The notes under the pieces: generated by a model
Seen by the model: only the letters and a program-made list of their open reading frames with translations
Databases searched by the model: none
Told to the model about the DNA's origin: nothing
Assembly (NCBI GenBank): GCA_023390695.1
Contig: JAEWCJ010000377.1
Coordinates: 1-20,978 of the forward strand
Direction of reading: 5' to 3'
DNA length: 20,978 nt
Source of the DNA: Pseudomonadota bacterium
GTDB lineage: Bacteria; Pseudomonadota; Alphaproteobacteria; Rhizobiales; Xanthobacteraceae
Part shown: positions 7,675 through 15,179 of the stretch, piece after piece
Layout: each line of letters opens with the position of its first letter
How positions within the stretch are numbered: position 1 is the first letter of the stretch
Position numbers and translations under genes: made by a program

Positions 7675-8130
7675 ATGGCGATGACAATGAACGGTGAAAT
7701 TCTGCTGCCCGCCGACCGCGAGACGGTCTGGGCCAAGCTGAACGATCCGGAAGTTCTGAAGGCGTGTATCCCGGGCTGTCAATCGCTTGAGAAGAATGGC
7801 GATGCAGGCTTCGTCGCGACGGTCAAGATCAAGGTCGGCCCGGTCGGAGCAACATTCAAGGGCAGCGTTGAGCTGACCGATCTTGATCCGCCAAACAGCT
7901 ATCGAATTGTAGGACAAGGAGAAGGCGGGGTTGCCGGCTTTGCAAAAGGCGGTGCCCAGGTTGCGCTTCGTGATCCTGAGGAAGGCGACGGCTGCGTTCT
8001 CTCCTACCAGGTCGAAGCCAATGTCGGCGGCAAGATCGCTCAGCTGGGCGCGCGCTTGATCGACGGTGTTGCGAAGAAAACGGCCGATCAGTTCTTCGAG
8101 AACTTCGCGGCGATCGTCAAGGCGCAGTAG
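7675..8130 (+). CDS. coxG: CoxG-like protein (SRPBCC fold, carbon monoxide dehydrogenase subunit G family)
   Basis: A 151-residue protein of the CoxG family within the SRPBCC/START-like fold. The signature opening (NGEILLPADRETVWAKLNDP, then LKACIPGCQSLEK) and the central VATVKIKVGPVGATFKGSV strand pair are clear. In CO-oxidising bacteria CoxG accompanies the Mo-Cu CO dehydrogenase and is thought to anchor it or carry quinone for its reoxidation. Here it is 2.4 kb upstream of a non-CO-type Mo hydroxylase, with other genes between. The usual C-terminal hydrophobic tail of membrane-binding CoxG is absent: the protein ends soon after the fold (FENFAAIVKAQ). Starts at ATG 7675 or 7681; AAGGAAG lies upstream. 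Confidence 0.85.
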   Translation: MAMTMNGEILLPADRETVWAKLNDPEVLKACIPGCQSLEKNGDAGFVATVKIKVGPVGATFKGSVELTDLDPPNSYRIVGQGEGGVAGFAKGGAQVALRDPEEGDGCVLSYQVEANVGGKIAQLGARLIDGVAKKTADQFFENFAAIVKAQ

Positions 8131-8196
8131 AGCGGGGCATCGGTGTGAAACTCGCTTTTTTGTACAGCAGGTGACCGGGCGGCGGATCCAGGTGTC

Positions 8197-8922
8197 ATGT
8201 CGATGAGTGTCGCTGAAACAAAGACAAGTCTGGCCGACGCCAATCGGATCCTCGCCAATGAGGGTGTGCTGGACGCCTTCGGCCACGTCAGTTGCCGAAG
8301 TCCGCTCGACAATGGCCGGTTTTTTCTGGCGCGATCGCTCGCGCCTGAGCTGGTGTCGCCTGAGGATATTCTCGAATACGATCTGAGTTCCGAACCCGTC
8401 GAGCCGACAGGTCAGGCGTTATATTCAGAGCGTGTCATTCATGGCGCAATCTACCGCGCCCGGCCGGACGTTCTGGCGATCTGCCATCATCATGCCGGCG
8501 TTATTCTGCCGTTCTGTCTTGCAGATCTGAAGTTGCGTGTTGTGACGCAACTGGGTGCCTGCATTGGTTCTTCGGCGACGCCGATATGGGATCAGCGCGA
8601 CGGGTTCGGTGCAACCAATCATCTGGTGACGACGGCCGACCAGGCGCAGTCGCTGGCCGCGTGTCTTGGTCAGCATCCGATGGTGCTGATGAAGCGGCAC
8701 GGCGCGACGGTCGTTGGTGCATCCCTGCAGGAGCTGGTCTTCCGCTGCATCTATAGTTGCCGCGACGCAGAGCTGCAGTTGAAGGCCCTTCAATATGGCG
8801 AAGTCGACGCATTCACGGATGAGGAAATAGCTCTCGCGTCCCGGTTTCCCGAGGCGACGCTGAACCGGGCGTGGGGATATTGGCAGGCGAGGCTGCGAAA
8901 GCGTGAGGATCGGGCCGCCTGA
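8197..8922 (+). CDS. Class II aldolase/adducin-family protein
   Basis: A 241-residue protein of the fuculose-aldolase/adducin head family, usually Zn-dependent aldolases, decarboxylases or epimerases. Visible metal-ligand features are the CHHHAG motif (His97 and His99), His168 in MKRHGATVVG, and a likely catalytic Glu79 in SERVIHGAIY. The GHVSCRSP segment (29-36) corresponds to the substrate phosphate/carboxylate loop. Many members next to catabolic operons decarboxylate or cleave hydroxy-acids, so action on a pathway product is plausible. Starts at ATG 8197 (AGG 5 nt upstream) or ATG 8203. It is separated from coxG by 66 bp containing a T-run but no convincing terminator. Confidence 0.83.
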   Translation: MSMSVAETKTSLADANRILANEGVLDAFGHVSCRSPLDNGRFFLARSLAPELVSPEDILEYDLSSEPVEPTGQALYSERVIHGAIYRARPDVLAICHHHAGVILPFCLADLKLRVVTQLGACIGSSATPIWDQRDGFGATNHLVTTADQAQSLAACLGQHPMVLMKRHGATVVGASLQELVFRCIYSCRDAELQLKALQYGEVDAFTDEEIALASRFPEATLNRAWGYWQARLRKREDRAA

Positions 8923-8981
8923 TTGCGTGTCCGGTCTGACGGCGTGTGATTTGCATTCTGATGATTCTTTGGGAGGTAATG

Positions 8982-9962
8982 ATGTTGCTCTGGATGAAGC
9001 TGTGGCGTGTCACAATTCCTGCCATTGTCATGGCGGTCGTATTCTCCAGCTCTCTCGCTGGTGCGCAGACGTATCCCGATAAGCCGATCAAGCTCATATT
9101 GCCGTATCAGCCGGGTGGCATCATCGATTTTGTCGGACGCGTAGTGGCGCAGAGGCTGAGCGAGGTGCTGGGACAACAGGTCGTCGCCGAAAACAGATCG
9201 GGCGCCGGTGGCGTCGTGGGCGTCACGGCGGTGACCCGGTCGGCGGCAGATGGATATACGCTTCTTCTGATGGATCCGGCGCTTGTCATCAATCCGAGCC
9301 TTCACAAGGACGTGGCCTATTCCCTGAAGGAATTGCGCGCGGTGTCCCTGGTTGGGTCATCGCCGCTATTGATGGTTGTCACGCCTCAAATGCAGGCGAA
9401 GACTTTCCAGGAATTCATGGCATTGGCTCAGAAAGGCGGAGCCAATCTGAATTATGCGTCGGCAGGAATAGGCACGACGCCGCATCTCGCGGGCGAATTG
9501 TTCAAGCTGCGTACCAAAATCGACGCTGCGCATGTTCCGTATCGCGGCTCGGGTCCTTCGATTCCAGACCTGATGGCCGGGAAGGTCCATTTCGCTTTCA
9601 ATGCCCTTGTCGTTGTGCGGGCCTATATCGCCGATGACCGGCTGCGCGTCCTGGGTGTGGCGGGACCGAAGAGACTTCAATCGCTTCCCGACCTTCCGAC
9701 GATGGCGGAACTGGGCATGCCCGATTTCGACGTCAATCTCTGGGTTGGAATTTTTGCGCCGCGGGATGTCCCTGACGACATTGTCCAGCGTTTGAACGGC
9801 GCCTTGAAGCAGGCGATCGGACACGAGGAACTGCGCGCCGCTTTTGCCAAAATGGGCGTCGAGCCGGTCAGTACAAGCGTCAAGGAGACCGAGACTTTCG
9901 TTCAGTCCGAGTTCGAGAAATGGGCCGACGTGATCAGCAAAGCCAAGATCAAGCCGGAATGA
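8982..9962 (+). CDS. Bug/TctC-family periplasmic receptor 1 (tripartite tricarboxylate transporter)
   Basis: A 326-residue periplasmic solute receptor. A Sec signal peptide occupies residues 1-28, with cleavage expected after LAGA and before QTYPDKPI. Bug-family hallmarks follow: YPDKPIKLILPYQPGG, the ligand-contact Asp in PGGIIDFVGR, the AENRSGAGG loop, and ASAGIGTTPHLAGE. ATG 8982 is chosen because GGGAGG (8971-8976) is 5 nt upstream; longer versions from GTG 8946 lack a ribosome site and spoil the signal peptide. No TctA/TctB membrane genes are adjacent; the only pair is at 16244-18194. The second receptor at 15180 is clearly related (about half the aligned residues identical by eye), including an unusual MDPA(L/I)VINP segment, so both may bind related acids and share one membrane complex. 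Confidence 0.92.
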   Translation: MLLWMKLWRVTIPAIVMAVVFSSSLAGAQTYPDKPIKLILPYQPGGIIDFVGRVVAQRLSEVLGQQVVAENRSGAGGVVGVTAVTRSAADGYTLLLMDPALVINPSLHKDVAYSLKELRAVSLVGSSPLLMVVTPQMQAKTFQEFMALAQKGGANLNYASAGIGTTPHLAGELFKLRTKIDAAHVPYRGSGPSIPDLMAGKVHFAFNALVVVRAYIADDRLRVLGVAGPKRLQSLPDLPTMAELGMPDFDVNLWVGIFAPRDVPDDIVQRLNGALKQAIGHEELRAAFAKMGVEPVSTSVKETETFVQSEFEKWADVISKAKIKPE

Positions 9963-9983
9963 GGGGCGCGCGCTCAGCGCCCC
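9963..9983 (+). terminator. Hairpin after receptor 1 (weak terminator candidate)
   Basis: GGGGCGC (9963-9969) and GCGCCCC (9977-9983) form a perfect 7-bp GC stem with a 7-nt loop, starting right after the stop codon. Only TT follows before G, so the U-tract is poor. It could be a partial terminator or 3'-end stabiliser marking the end of the first operon. Confidence 0.4.
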
Positions 9984-9988
9984 TTGGC

Positions 9989-10022
9989 GTACAAATATTT
10001 TGACTTGTTCCAAAATTTGTAC
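9989..10022. promoter_or_regulatory. Inverted repeat GTACAAAT-N18-ATTTGTAC, candidate operator
   Basis: Two perfect 8-bp arms (9989-9996 and 10015-10022) face each other across 18 nt, so the arms lie about 2.5 helical turns apart. The region contains TTGACT (10000-10005) and TTGTTC (10005-10010), either of which could be a -35 element for the promoter at 10029-10034. A dimeric regulator other than, or together with, the GntR protein could bind here. Confidence 0.45.
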
Positions 10023-10025
10023 GAA

Positions 10026-10043
10026 CATTAGAACGTCCTGACA
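10026..10043 (+). promoter_or_regulatory. Motif copy 1 of the proposed GntR operator, with -10-like TAGAAC
   Basis: CATTAGAACGTCCTGACA matches the copy at 14331-14348 in 14 of 18 positions. TAGAAC (10029-10034) may be the -10 element, 18 nt after TTGTTC. It would start transcription near 10041, about 25 nt before the remnant SBP start, and drive the Mo-hydroxylase operon. Confidence 0.5.
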
Positions 10044-10065
10044 TTTGGCGTGGAGCCTGGGTTCG

Positions 10066-10503
10066 ATGTTTTGGGGATTAAGATGTCTGGCAATTCTGGC
10101 TTTCGGGGGGTGGTTGCTGAACCCGGCCCTCGGGCAGGCGGAGCCGGATAGGCTTAATGTTGCCGTGAGTGCTCCGAATAACTGGGACACCAGCATTGTC
10201 GCGGTCGGACAACGCGCTGGGATCTTCAGGAAGCACCGCATCGATCCGGAACTGCTCGACGACTGGCTTTACGGCAATCCGGAAGGCGTCAAGGTCTATG
10301 CGGATTATGCCAAGATCCCCGAGAAGCTGGCCGTTCGTATCCGGGACGAGTTTATGCCCAAGGCGGCCATGTCTCCCGATGCCGTATCGGGAATCGACGC
10401 CATCACGGCCGATGCCATCGCATATCGCTTCATGAGTTCGCCCTTGACCAAGGAGCAGTTGGCGGAAGTGATTCAAATTCCACCGGCCAAGGGCGCGCAG
10501 TGA
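10066..10503 (+). pseudogene. Internally deleted ABC transporter substrate-binding protein (NMT1/SsuA-like remnant)
   Basis: A 145-codon open frame with both ends of a longer protein. Residues 1-24 look like a signal peptide. Residues 29-64 match the N-lobe of NMT1/nitrate-taurine-type binding proteins (NNWDTSIVAVGQRAGIFRKH). From about residue 66 the sequence (YGNPEGVKVYADYAKIPEKL, then LTKEQLAEVIQIPP) matches the extreme C-terminus of such proteins, as I recall them at about 320-340 residues. Roughly 180 residues of ligand-binding core appear to be missing in frame, with the joint near 10250-10265. It cannot bind ligand as a normal SBP. ATG 10066 is preferred over the TTG at 10045. It precedes the Mo-hydroxylase genes by 52 bp and probably shares their transcript. 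A genuine small secreted protein is the alternative. Confidence 0.72.
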
Positions 10504-10555
10504 CGGGCATCTTGTTTGATACTGTCGACGAGCATTTCATGAGTTTCCTGGTCCA

Positions 10556-11413
10556 ATGAAACCTGCGCCTTTCGAATATCATTCTCCTCGCAATGTGGAC
10601 GACGCCGTCAAGATTCTGGGCGAGGTCGCATCGCAGGACGGACGCATTCTGGCCGGCGGACAAAGTCTTGTGCCGACCATGGCCTATCGCATGGCAACCC
10701 CGGCGCATTTGGTCGATATTAATAAAGTAGAGGGCGCGGCACTCGTCGAGGCGGATGGCAGCCATCTCTCGATCGGCTGCGTCGCAAGGCACGCGGCCTT
10801 TGAAGAGCCGGTGATTGAGAATCCGTTGGGACGCCTGTTGTCCGCCGTCTGCCATCACATCGCGCATTATCCGATCCGGCGGCGCGGCACGTTCTGCGGC
10901 AGTCTTGCGCACGCCGATCCGGCATCGGAATGGTGCCTCGTTGCAGCAACGTTGGGCGCGGAGATCGAAGCGCGGAGTGTGCGGGGCACCCGGACGATTG
11001 CCGCTGCCGATTATTTCGAAGGCATCATGACGACGGCGCTCGCCGAGGACGAGCTGCTTGTCCGCGCCCGCTTGCCGCTGCTCAAGGAAAACGAGCGCTT
11101 TGGTTTCTTCGAGTTCAGCCGCCGGGCGGGGGACTTCGGCCTGACAATGGTTCTCGCGGTGTATGAGCTTGAGAACGGAAAGATCGTCAATCCGAGGATG
11201 GGTCTTGGCGGCGTTGAGGATCGTCCGGCCCGCAACCAAGCCGCGGAACATATTCTCGCCGGTTCCTCCGTTTCCGAAACGGTGTTTGCGGCCGCAGCGG
11301 AAGCCGCCGCCGCCGCGGTCGAGCCGATGGAAGATATCCATGCGCCGGCCAGCTACCGGCGCCATCTGGTGAGGAACGGCATGATTTCAGCTTTGCGGCA
11401 GACGGTCCGATGA
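10556..11413 (+). CDS. Molybdenum hydroxylase FAD-binding (medium) subunit, CoxM/XDH type
   Basis: A 285-residue medium subunit that carries FAD between the 2Fe-2S centres and the final acceptor. Both FAD-contact motifs are present: AGGQSLVP (33-40) and RRGTFCGSLAHADPASE (109-125). The latter has Cys-Gly where the family usually shows Ile-Gly, a minor deviation. The C-terminal CO-dehydrogenase flavoprotein domain (from about residue 180) is complete. ATG 10556 lacks a strong Shine-Dalgarno sequence. It overlaps the stop of a 6-codon ORF (ATG 10539, TGA 10557-10559), so re-initiation is possible. The stop overlaps the next gene by 4 bp (ATGA). Confidence 0.92.
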   Translation: MKPAPFEYHSPRNVDDAVKILGEVASQDGRILAGGQSLVPTMAYRMATPAHLVDINKVEGAALVEADGSHLSIGCVARHAAFEEPVIENPLGRLLSAVCHHIAHYPIRRRGTFCGSLAHADPASEWCLVAATLGAEIEARSVRGTRTIAAADYFEGIMTTALAEDELLVRARLPLLKENERFGFFEFSRRAGDFGLTMVLAVYELENGKIVNPRMGLGGVEDRPARNQAAEHILAGSSVSETVFAAAAEAAAAAVEPMEDIHAPASYRRHLVRNGMISALRQTVR

Positions 11414-11937
11414 ACCAGCAGCTCGTCGATGTAACGCTGACGGTGAACGGGAAAGTTCATCGCATTAAGGTGGAGCCGCGCTATACGCTCGCCGATGCGA
11501 TCCGGCATCATTGCAATCTCACCGGAACGCATGTGGGATGCGAGCATGGCGTTTGCGGCGCGTGCACCATACTCGTCGATGGCGAGCCCGTACGCTCCTG
11601 CCTGATGTTCGCGATTCAAGCCCAGGATGCCGACATCCGGACCGTGGAAGGGCTCGGCGAGGGTGAGCAATTGCATCCTCTGCAGCAGGCTTTCATCGAC
11701 CATCATGCGCTGCAATGCGGATTTTGCACGCCCGGATTTCTGATGCTGTTGACCGGGGCGCTCGAGAAGAATCCGAACCTCTCCGACGCGGAATTGAAGG
11801 ATGTCCTGTCCTCCAATCTGTGCCGCTGCACAGGTTATCAGAATATCATCAGCGCAGCGCGCACAGCCGCGGATGTCATGAAACAACCGGCCCCTGTCGC
11901 CCAGGCCGATAGCGCCGGCGCCTTGCCCGAATCCTGA
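11410..11937 (+). CDS. Molybdenum hydroxylase 2Fe-2S (small) subunit, CoxS type
   Basis: A 175-residue small subunit with two [2Fe-2S] clusters. The plant-ferredoxin-type cluster is held by Cys44, Cys49, Cys52 and Cys64 (GCEHGVCGACTI ... RSC). The second is held by Cys103, Cys106, Cys138 and Cys140 (QCGFCTPGF and CRCTGYQ). All eight ligands are present, so electron flow from the Mo centre to FAD should work. Start overlaps the medium-subunit stop (ATGA), implying fixed stoichiometry. The Ala/Pro-rich tail after residue 158 is slightly longer than usual. The order FAD, Fe-S, Mo is the CoxMSL order. Confidence 0.95.
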   Translation: MNQQLVDVTLTVNGKVHRIKVEPRYTLADAIRHHCNLTGTHVGCEHGVCGACTILVDGEPVRSCLMFAIQAQDADIRTVEGLGEGEQLHPLQQAFIDHHALQCGFCTPGFLMLLTGALEKNPNLSDAELKDVLSSNLCRCTGYQNIISAARTAADVMKQPAPVAQADSAGALPES

Positions 11938-11953
11938 AAGGCGGCGTCCAGCC

Positions 11954-14287
11954 ATGGATCATGAAGGCGATTCTGTCATCGGCCGTCCGGTCGTCCGGCT
12001 GGAGGACCCGCCGCTGGTTCGGGGGCGCGGTCTGTTTGCCGGGGACGTATCGTTTCCGCAGCAACTCCATATGCGTGTTGTCCGCTCGGCGGTGCCGCAT
12101 GGCCGTATTGTCGAGGTCGCCACGGAAGCGGCGTGCAACGCGCCCGGTGTGGTCGCGGTGTGGACGGCGGCAGATGTGGCCGATATTCCGCCCATCGATT
12201 TTCGCGATACTCGCGTCGAGCAACTGGTTCCCTATCGCCAGTCCATCCTCGCCGCCGACCGCGTGCGTTACGTAGGCGAGCCGATCGCCGTCGTGTTCGC
12301 CGAAGATCCCTATCTTGCCGAAGATGCCGCCGACCAGGTCTTTGCCGAGATCGAGGAACTGCCGTCGGTGATGAGCGCGGACAAGGTCGGTGAATTCTCC
12401 GAGGGATGGAACACCGAGCCGATGGTTGTCCGGCAAGGCTATGGCGACATCGATGGCGCCATCCAGGCGGCGCATCGTGTGATCGACCTCGACCTCTATG
12501 TCGGCCGGCATTCCGGAGTCCCGATGGAGACGCGCGGCGGCATCGCGCGCTATGACGAGGCATCCGACATCCTCGAACTGCACGGCGCCGCCAAGGTGCC
12601 ACACCGCAATCGCGAGCAATTGTCGCGGATGCTTCAGCGCCCGCTCAATTCCATTCATTTGTTCGAGGGGCATGTCGGAGGCGGTTTCGGCGTTCGCGGC
12701 GAACTTTACCCGGAAGATGTTCTCGTCTGTGTCGCGGCAATGCGCCTCCAGCGGCCGATCAAATGGATCGAAGACCGGCGCGAGCACCTGATCGCGACCA
12801 ATCACTCGCGCGAGCAGCGGCACAAGATACGTGTCGCCGTCGACGCCGAAGGACGCATTCTCGGCATTGACGACGCGTTCTTCCACGACCAGGGCGCTTA
12901 TGTCCGGACCCATGGCGCCCGCGTGCTGGAGATGGTGTCGGGCATGCTGCCCGGTCCCTACCGCATTCCCGCCTATCGCGTTGCCGGGCATTACCGGCTG
13001 ACGAACAAGACGCCGGCGGCAACCTATCGCTCTCCTGGCCGCTATGAAGGCACGTTCGTTCGCGAACGCATGATGGATGCGATCGCGCAGGAATTGTCTA
13101 TGGACCGCGTCGAAGTCCGCCGGCGCAATTTGATCGCATCGTCCGAAATGCCGTACACGCGCGAGCTCAAGGCGCTGGGCGACGAGGTGGTGCTGGATTC
13201 CGGCGACTATGCCGGGCTGCTCGACAAGGCTCTGGCGACTGCCCAATGGCCGGCGCTCCAGGCTGATATCGAGCGGCGTCGCCGGGCCGGTGAAATGGTG
13301 GGCGCCGGGCTTGCCATGTTCGTCGAGAAGAGCGGTCTCGGACCCAAGGACGGCGTTATCATCACCATCAAGAAGAATGGCGATGTCGAGGTGGTGACGG
13401 GTGGCGCGTCGCTGGGGCAGGGCTTCGAAACCGCAATCGCACAAATTTGCGCCAGCACGCTCGGCTGCGACTATCGCCGCGTCGAGGTCATCCACGGACA
13501 AACCAACCGGATCGATCACGGCATCGGTGCGCATGCGACGCGTGCGACGGTGATGACGGGATCGGCGACGCACGAGGCGGCGCTCATCGTGCGCGACAAG
13601 GTGCTCGATATCGCTGCCAGTATGATGCAGACCGATAAGACGCAACTGACCGTTCAGGGCGGCCGTGTGCTGCGGGTGAACGAACCGAAGGGGCCCTCCA
13701 TCGATTTTGGCGAGATCGCAGCCAAGGCGTCAGAGACGGCGGAGGACGGGGACGGACTGAGTGCGGAGGGCTGGTTCCATACCGAGCATATGAATTATCC
13801 CTACGGAGTTCATATCGCATTGGTGCGGATCGTGCCTGAGACCTGTGCGGTCGATGTCGAGCGATATCTGATCGCCTATGACGTCGGACGCGCCGTCAAC
13901 CCGATGATGATTGAAGGTCAGTTGGTCGGCGGTTTTGCACAGGGGCTTGGCGGTGCTCTGTTCGAGGAATTTCGCTACGACGCGCGCGGCGAACCGTTGT
14001 CTGTGACATTCGCCGACTATCTCATTCCGACAGCGCATGAAGTTCCACGCGTCGATGTTTTGATCACCGAGGACGCGCCCAGTCCGCGAAACCCGCTGGG
14101 ATTGAAAGGCGCGGGCGAAGGTGGCGTGAATGGCGTTGGAGCCGCCATTGCCTCCGCGATCGACGATGCGTTGCGCATGCCGGGCATCATTACATCGTTG
14201 CCTGTGACGCCGGCTCGTCTGCATGTTTTTCTGCAGCGCACGCAAAATAAGCAGGCGGATGATCAAAATCTGAGCGCGGCTAGTTAG
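11954..14287 (+). CDS. Molybdenum hydroxylase Mo-binding (large) subunit 1, CoxL/XDH family, not CO dehydrogenase
   Basis: A 777-residue large subunit binding the molybdopterin-cytosine-type cofactor. It opens with the GRPVVRLEDPPLVRGRGLF segment. The first cofactor loop is HVGGGFGVRGELYPED (240-255), and the substrate/Mo loop is PAATYRSPGRYEGTF (354-368). The base catalyst Glu722 lies in GLKGAGEGG (716-724). Form I CO dehydrogenases carry AYxCSFR with the Cu-ligand Cys; here the loop is TYRSPGR, so this is an organic-substrate hydroxylase. The Tyr in place of the usual Pro (GRYEG versus GRPEA) is uncommon. It starts 16 bp after the small subunit. It probably inserts oxygen from water into a ring or aldehyde carbon; the substrate is unknown. 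Confidence 0.93.
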   Translation: MDHEGDSVIGRPVVRLEDPPLVRGRGLFAGDVSFPQQLHMRVVRSAVPHGRIVEVATEAACNAPGVVAVWTAADVADIPPIDFRDTRVEQLVPYRQSILAADRVRYVGEPIAVVFAEDPYLAEDAADQVFAEIEELPSVMSADKVGEFSEGWNTEPMVVRQGYGDIDGAIQAAHRVIDLDLYVGRHSGVPMETRGGIARYDEASDILELHGAAKVPHRNREQLSRMLQRPLNSIHLFEGHVGGGFGVRGELYPEDVLVCVAAMRLQRPIKWIEDRREHLIATNHSREQRHKIRVAVDAEGRILGIDDAFFHDQGAYVRTHGARVLEMVSGMLPGPYRIPAYRVAGHYRLTNKTPAATYRSPGRYEGTFVRERMMDAIAQELSMDRVEVRRRNLIASSEMPYTRELKALGDEVVLDSGDYAGLLDKALATAQWPALQADIERRRRAGEMVGAGLAMFVEKSGLGPKDGVIITIKKNGDVEVVTGGASLGQGFETAIAQICASTLGCDYRRVEVIHGQTNRIDHGIGAHATRATVMTGSATHEAALIVRDKVLDIAASMMQTDKTQLTVQGGRVLRVNEPKGPSIDFGEIAAKASETAEDGDGLSAEGWFHTEHMNYPYGVHIALVRIVPETCAVDVERYLIAYDVGRAVNPMMIEGQLVGGFAQGLGGALFEEFRYDARGEPLSVTFADYLIPTAHEVPRVDVLITEDAPSPRNPLGLKGAGEGGVNGVGAAIASAIDDALRMPGIITSLPVTPARLHVFLQRTQNKQADDQNLSAAS

Positions 14288-14330
14288 TCGGCAGCCGAAG
14301 CTTGACGCTCGAAAGGACGCTATGCCAGCA

Positions 14331-14348
14331 TGTTAGAACGTCAGGACA
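14331..14348 (+). promoter_or_regulatory. Motif copy 2 of the proposed GntR operator, at the gntR start
   Basis: TGTTAGAACGTCAGGACA, with dyad-like ends TGT...ACA, lies 9-26 nt before the preferred gntR ATG and overlaps an upstream in-frame ATG (14330). Placement over a -10-like TAGAAC (14334-14339) would give autorepression of the gntR-tctCBA transcript. Confidence 0.5.
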
Positions 14349-14356
14349 ATAAGAGC

Positions 14357-15127
14357 ATGTCTTCCAATACAACGTTCGACATCACATCGCTTTCGGCACT
14401 GAAGCCGGACAGCTATGTTCCGCTCTACATGCAGTTGGCGGAGAAGTTCGTCGATGTAATCCGTACTTCGCATTCGCGCATGGTGGGCGCCGCGCTGCCA
14501 TCTGAAGCGGAATGCATGGAGTATTTCAAGGTCAGCCGGCCCACGGTGCGTCAAGCGATGGCGCATCTGCTGTCGCAAGGATTGATCACGCGCGGTCGCG
14601 GGCGCGGCACGTTCGTCGCTCCGCAGCGGCTGGATCACGACCTCAGCCGTGCGTTTGAAGACGAGATGCGCGCCGCCGAACGCGCCGTGCGCTTCGAGCT
14701 GCTTGAGCGCACCAGCGTGACGGCTCCGAAGAGTGTAAGCGACGCACTCGACCTGAAGACAGGCGAGAAGGTCGAGCGTGTCAAGCGTCTGCGTGTGCTC
14801 GAGGATGGCGTGTTCGGCTATGAGGAAAGATATATCCCTGCCGCCTATGCGCGGAGCCTGACCCAGCGGGCGCTCGAGAACAAGGCGATCTACTCGCTTA
14901 TCCAGGATTATGCCGGAGAGGCGCCGGCACGGTTTTCGCTTACGATCCGCAGTATTGCTGCGACAGCCGAGTACGCGCGCATCCTCAACGTCAAGCGCGG
15001 CGCGCATTTGCTGTCGAGCGAGCACACCTATTTCCTGTCGTCCGGCCGTCCGGTGCTCTATGGCGCCGTTCTGTTCCACGGCGACAAGTATCAATTCAGT
15101 GTCACCACATCGATCAGCCCGTCCTAG
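14357..15127 (+). CDS. GntR-family (HutC subfamily) transcriptional regulator
   Basis: A 256-residue regulator. A winged helix-turn-helix spans about residues 18-89: the opening YVPLYMQLAEKFVDVI, the helix LPSEAECMEYFKVSRPTVRQ with the GntR consensus P-T-VRQA, and the wing GLITRGRGRGTFVAP. A UTRA ligand-binding domain occupies about 105-250 (YEERYIPAAYARSL, then LLSSEHTYFLSSGRPVLYG). UTRA regulators of this type repress catabolic or uptake genes until a small metabolite binds. ATG 14357 is preferred to ATG 14330 because the proposed operator and -10 cover 14331-14348. Its position between the Mo-hydroxylase and TTT genes fits control of both; three matching motif copies support this. Confidence 0.9.
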   Translation: MSSNTTFDITSLSALKPDSYVPLYMQLAEKFVDVIRTSHSRMVGAALPSEAECMEYFKVSRPTVRQAMAHLLSQGLITRGRGRGTFVAPQRLDHDLSRAFEDEMRAAERAVRFELLERTSVTAPKSVSDALDLKTGEKVERVKRLRVLEDGVFGYEERYIPAAYARSLTQRALENKAIYSLIQDYAGEAPARFSLTIRSIAATAEYARILNVKRGAHLLSSEHTYFLSSGRPVLYGAVLFHGDKYQFSVTTSISPS

Positions 15128-15179
15128 GCGCGGTGGCATGAAGAATGGGCGTTACACGGGGTAAGGAGGAAGGAACAGA

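Noticed and set aside
8131..8170. AGCG...CGCT followed by T6 between coxG and the aldolase gene as a terminator
   Set aside because: The stem is only 4-5 bp with a large loop, too weak to call.
8946..8981. Longer start (GTG) for Bug receptor 1
   Set aside because: There is no ribosome site before it, whereas GGGAGG lies 5 nt before ATG 8982, which also gives a normal signal peptide.
11876..13645. 589-codon minus-strand frame opposite the Mo large subunit
   Set aside because: The plus-strand frame has all expected cofactor motifs; the antisense frame has none.
11954..14287. Aerobic Mo-Cu CO dehydrogenase (CoxL form I)
   Set aside because: The AYxCSFR active-site loop with the Cu-binding Cys is absent; the loop reads TYRSPGR. 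The orphan paralogue at 18323 also lacks it.
14330..14356. Upstream ATG as the gntR start, adding nine residues
   Set aside because: The added codons coincide with the repeated regulatory motif and its -10-like hexamer, so this stretch is more likely operator/promoter than coding.
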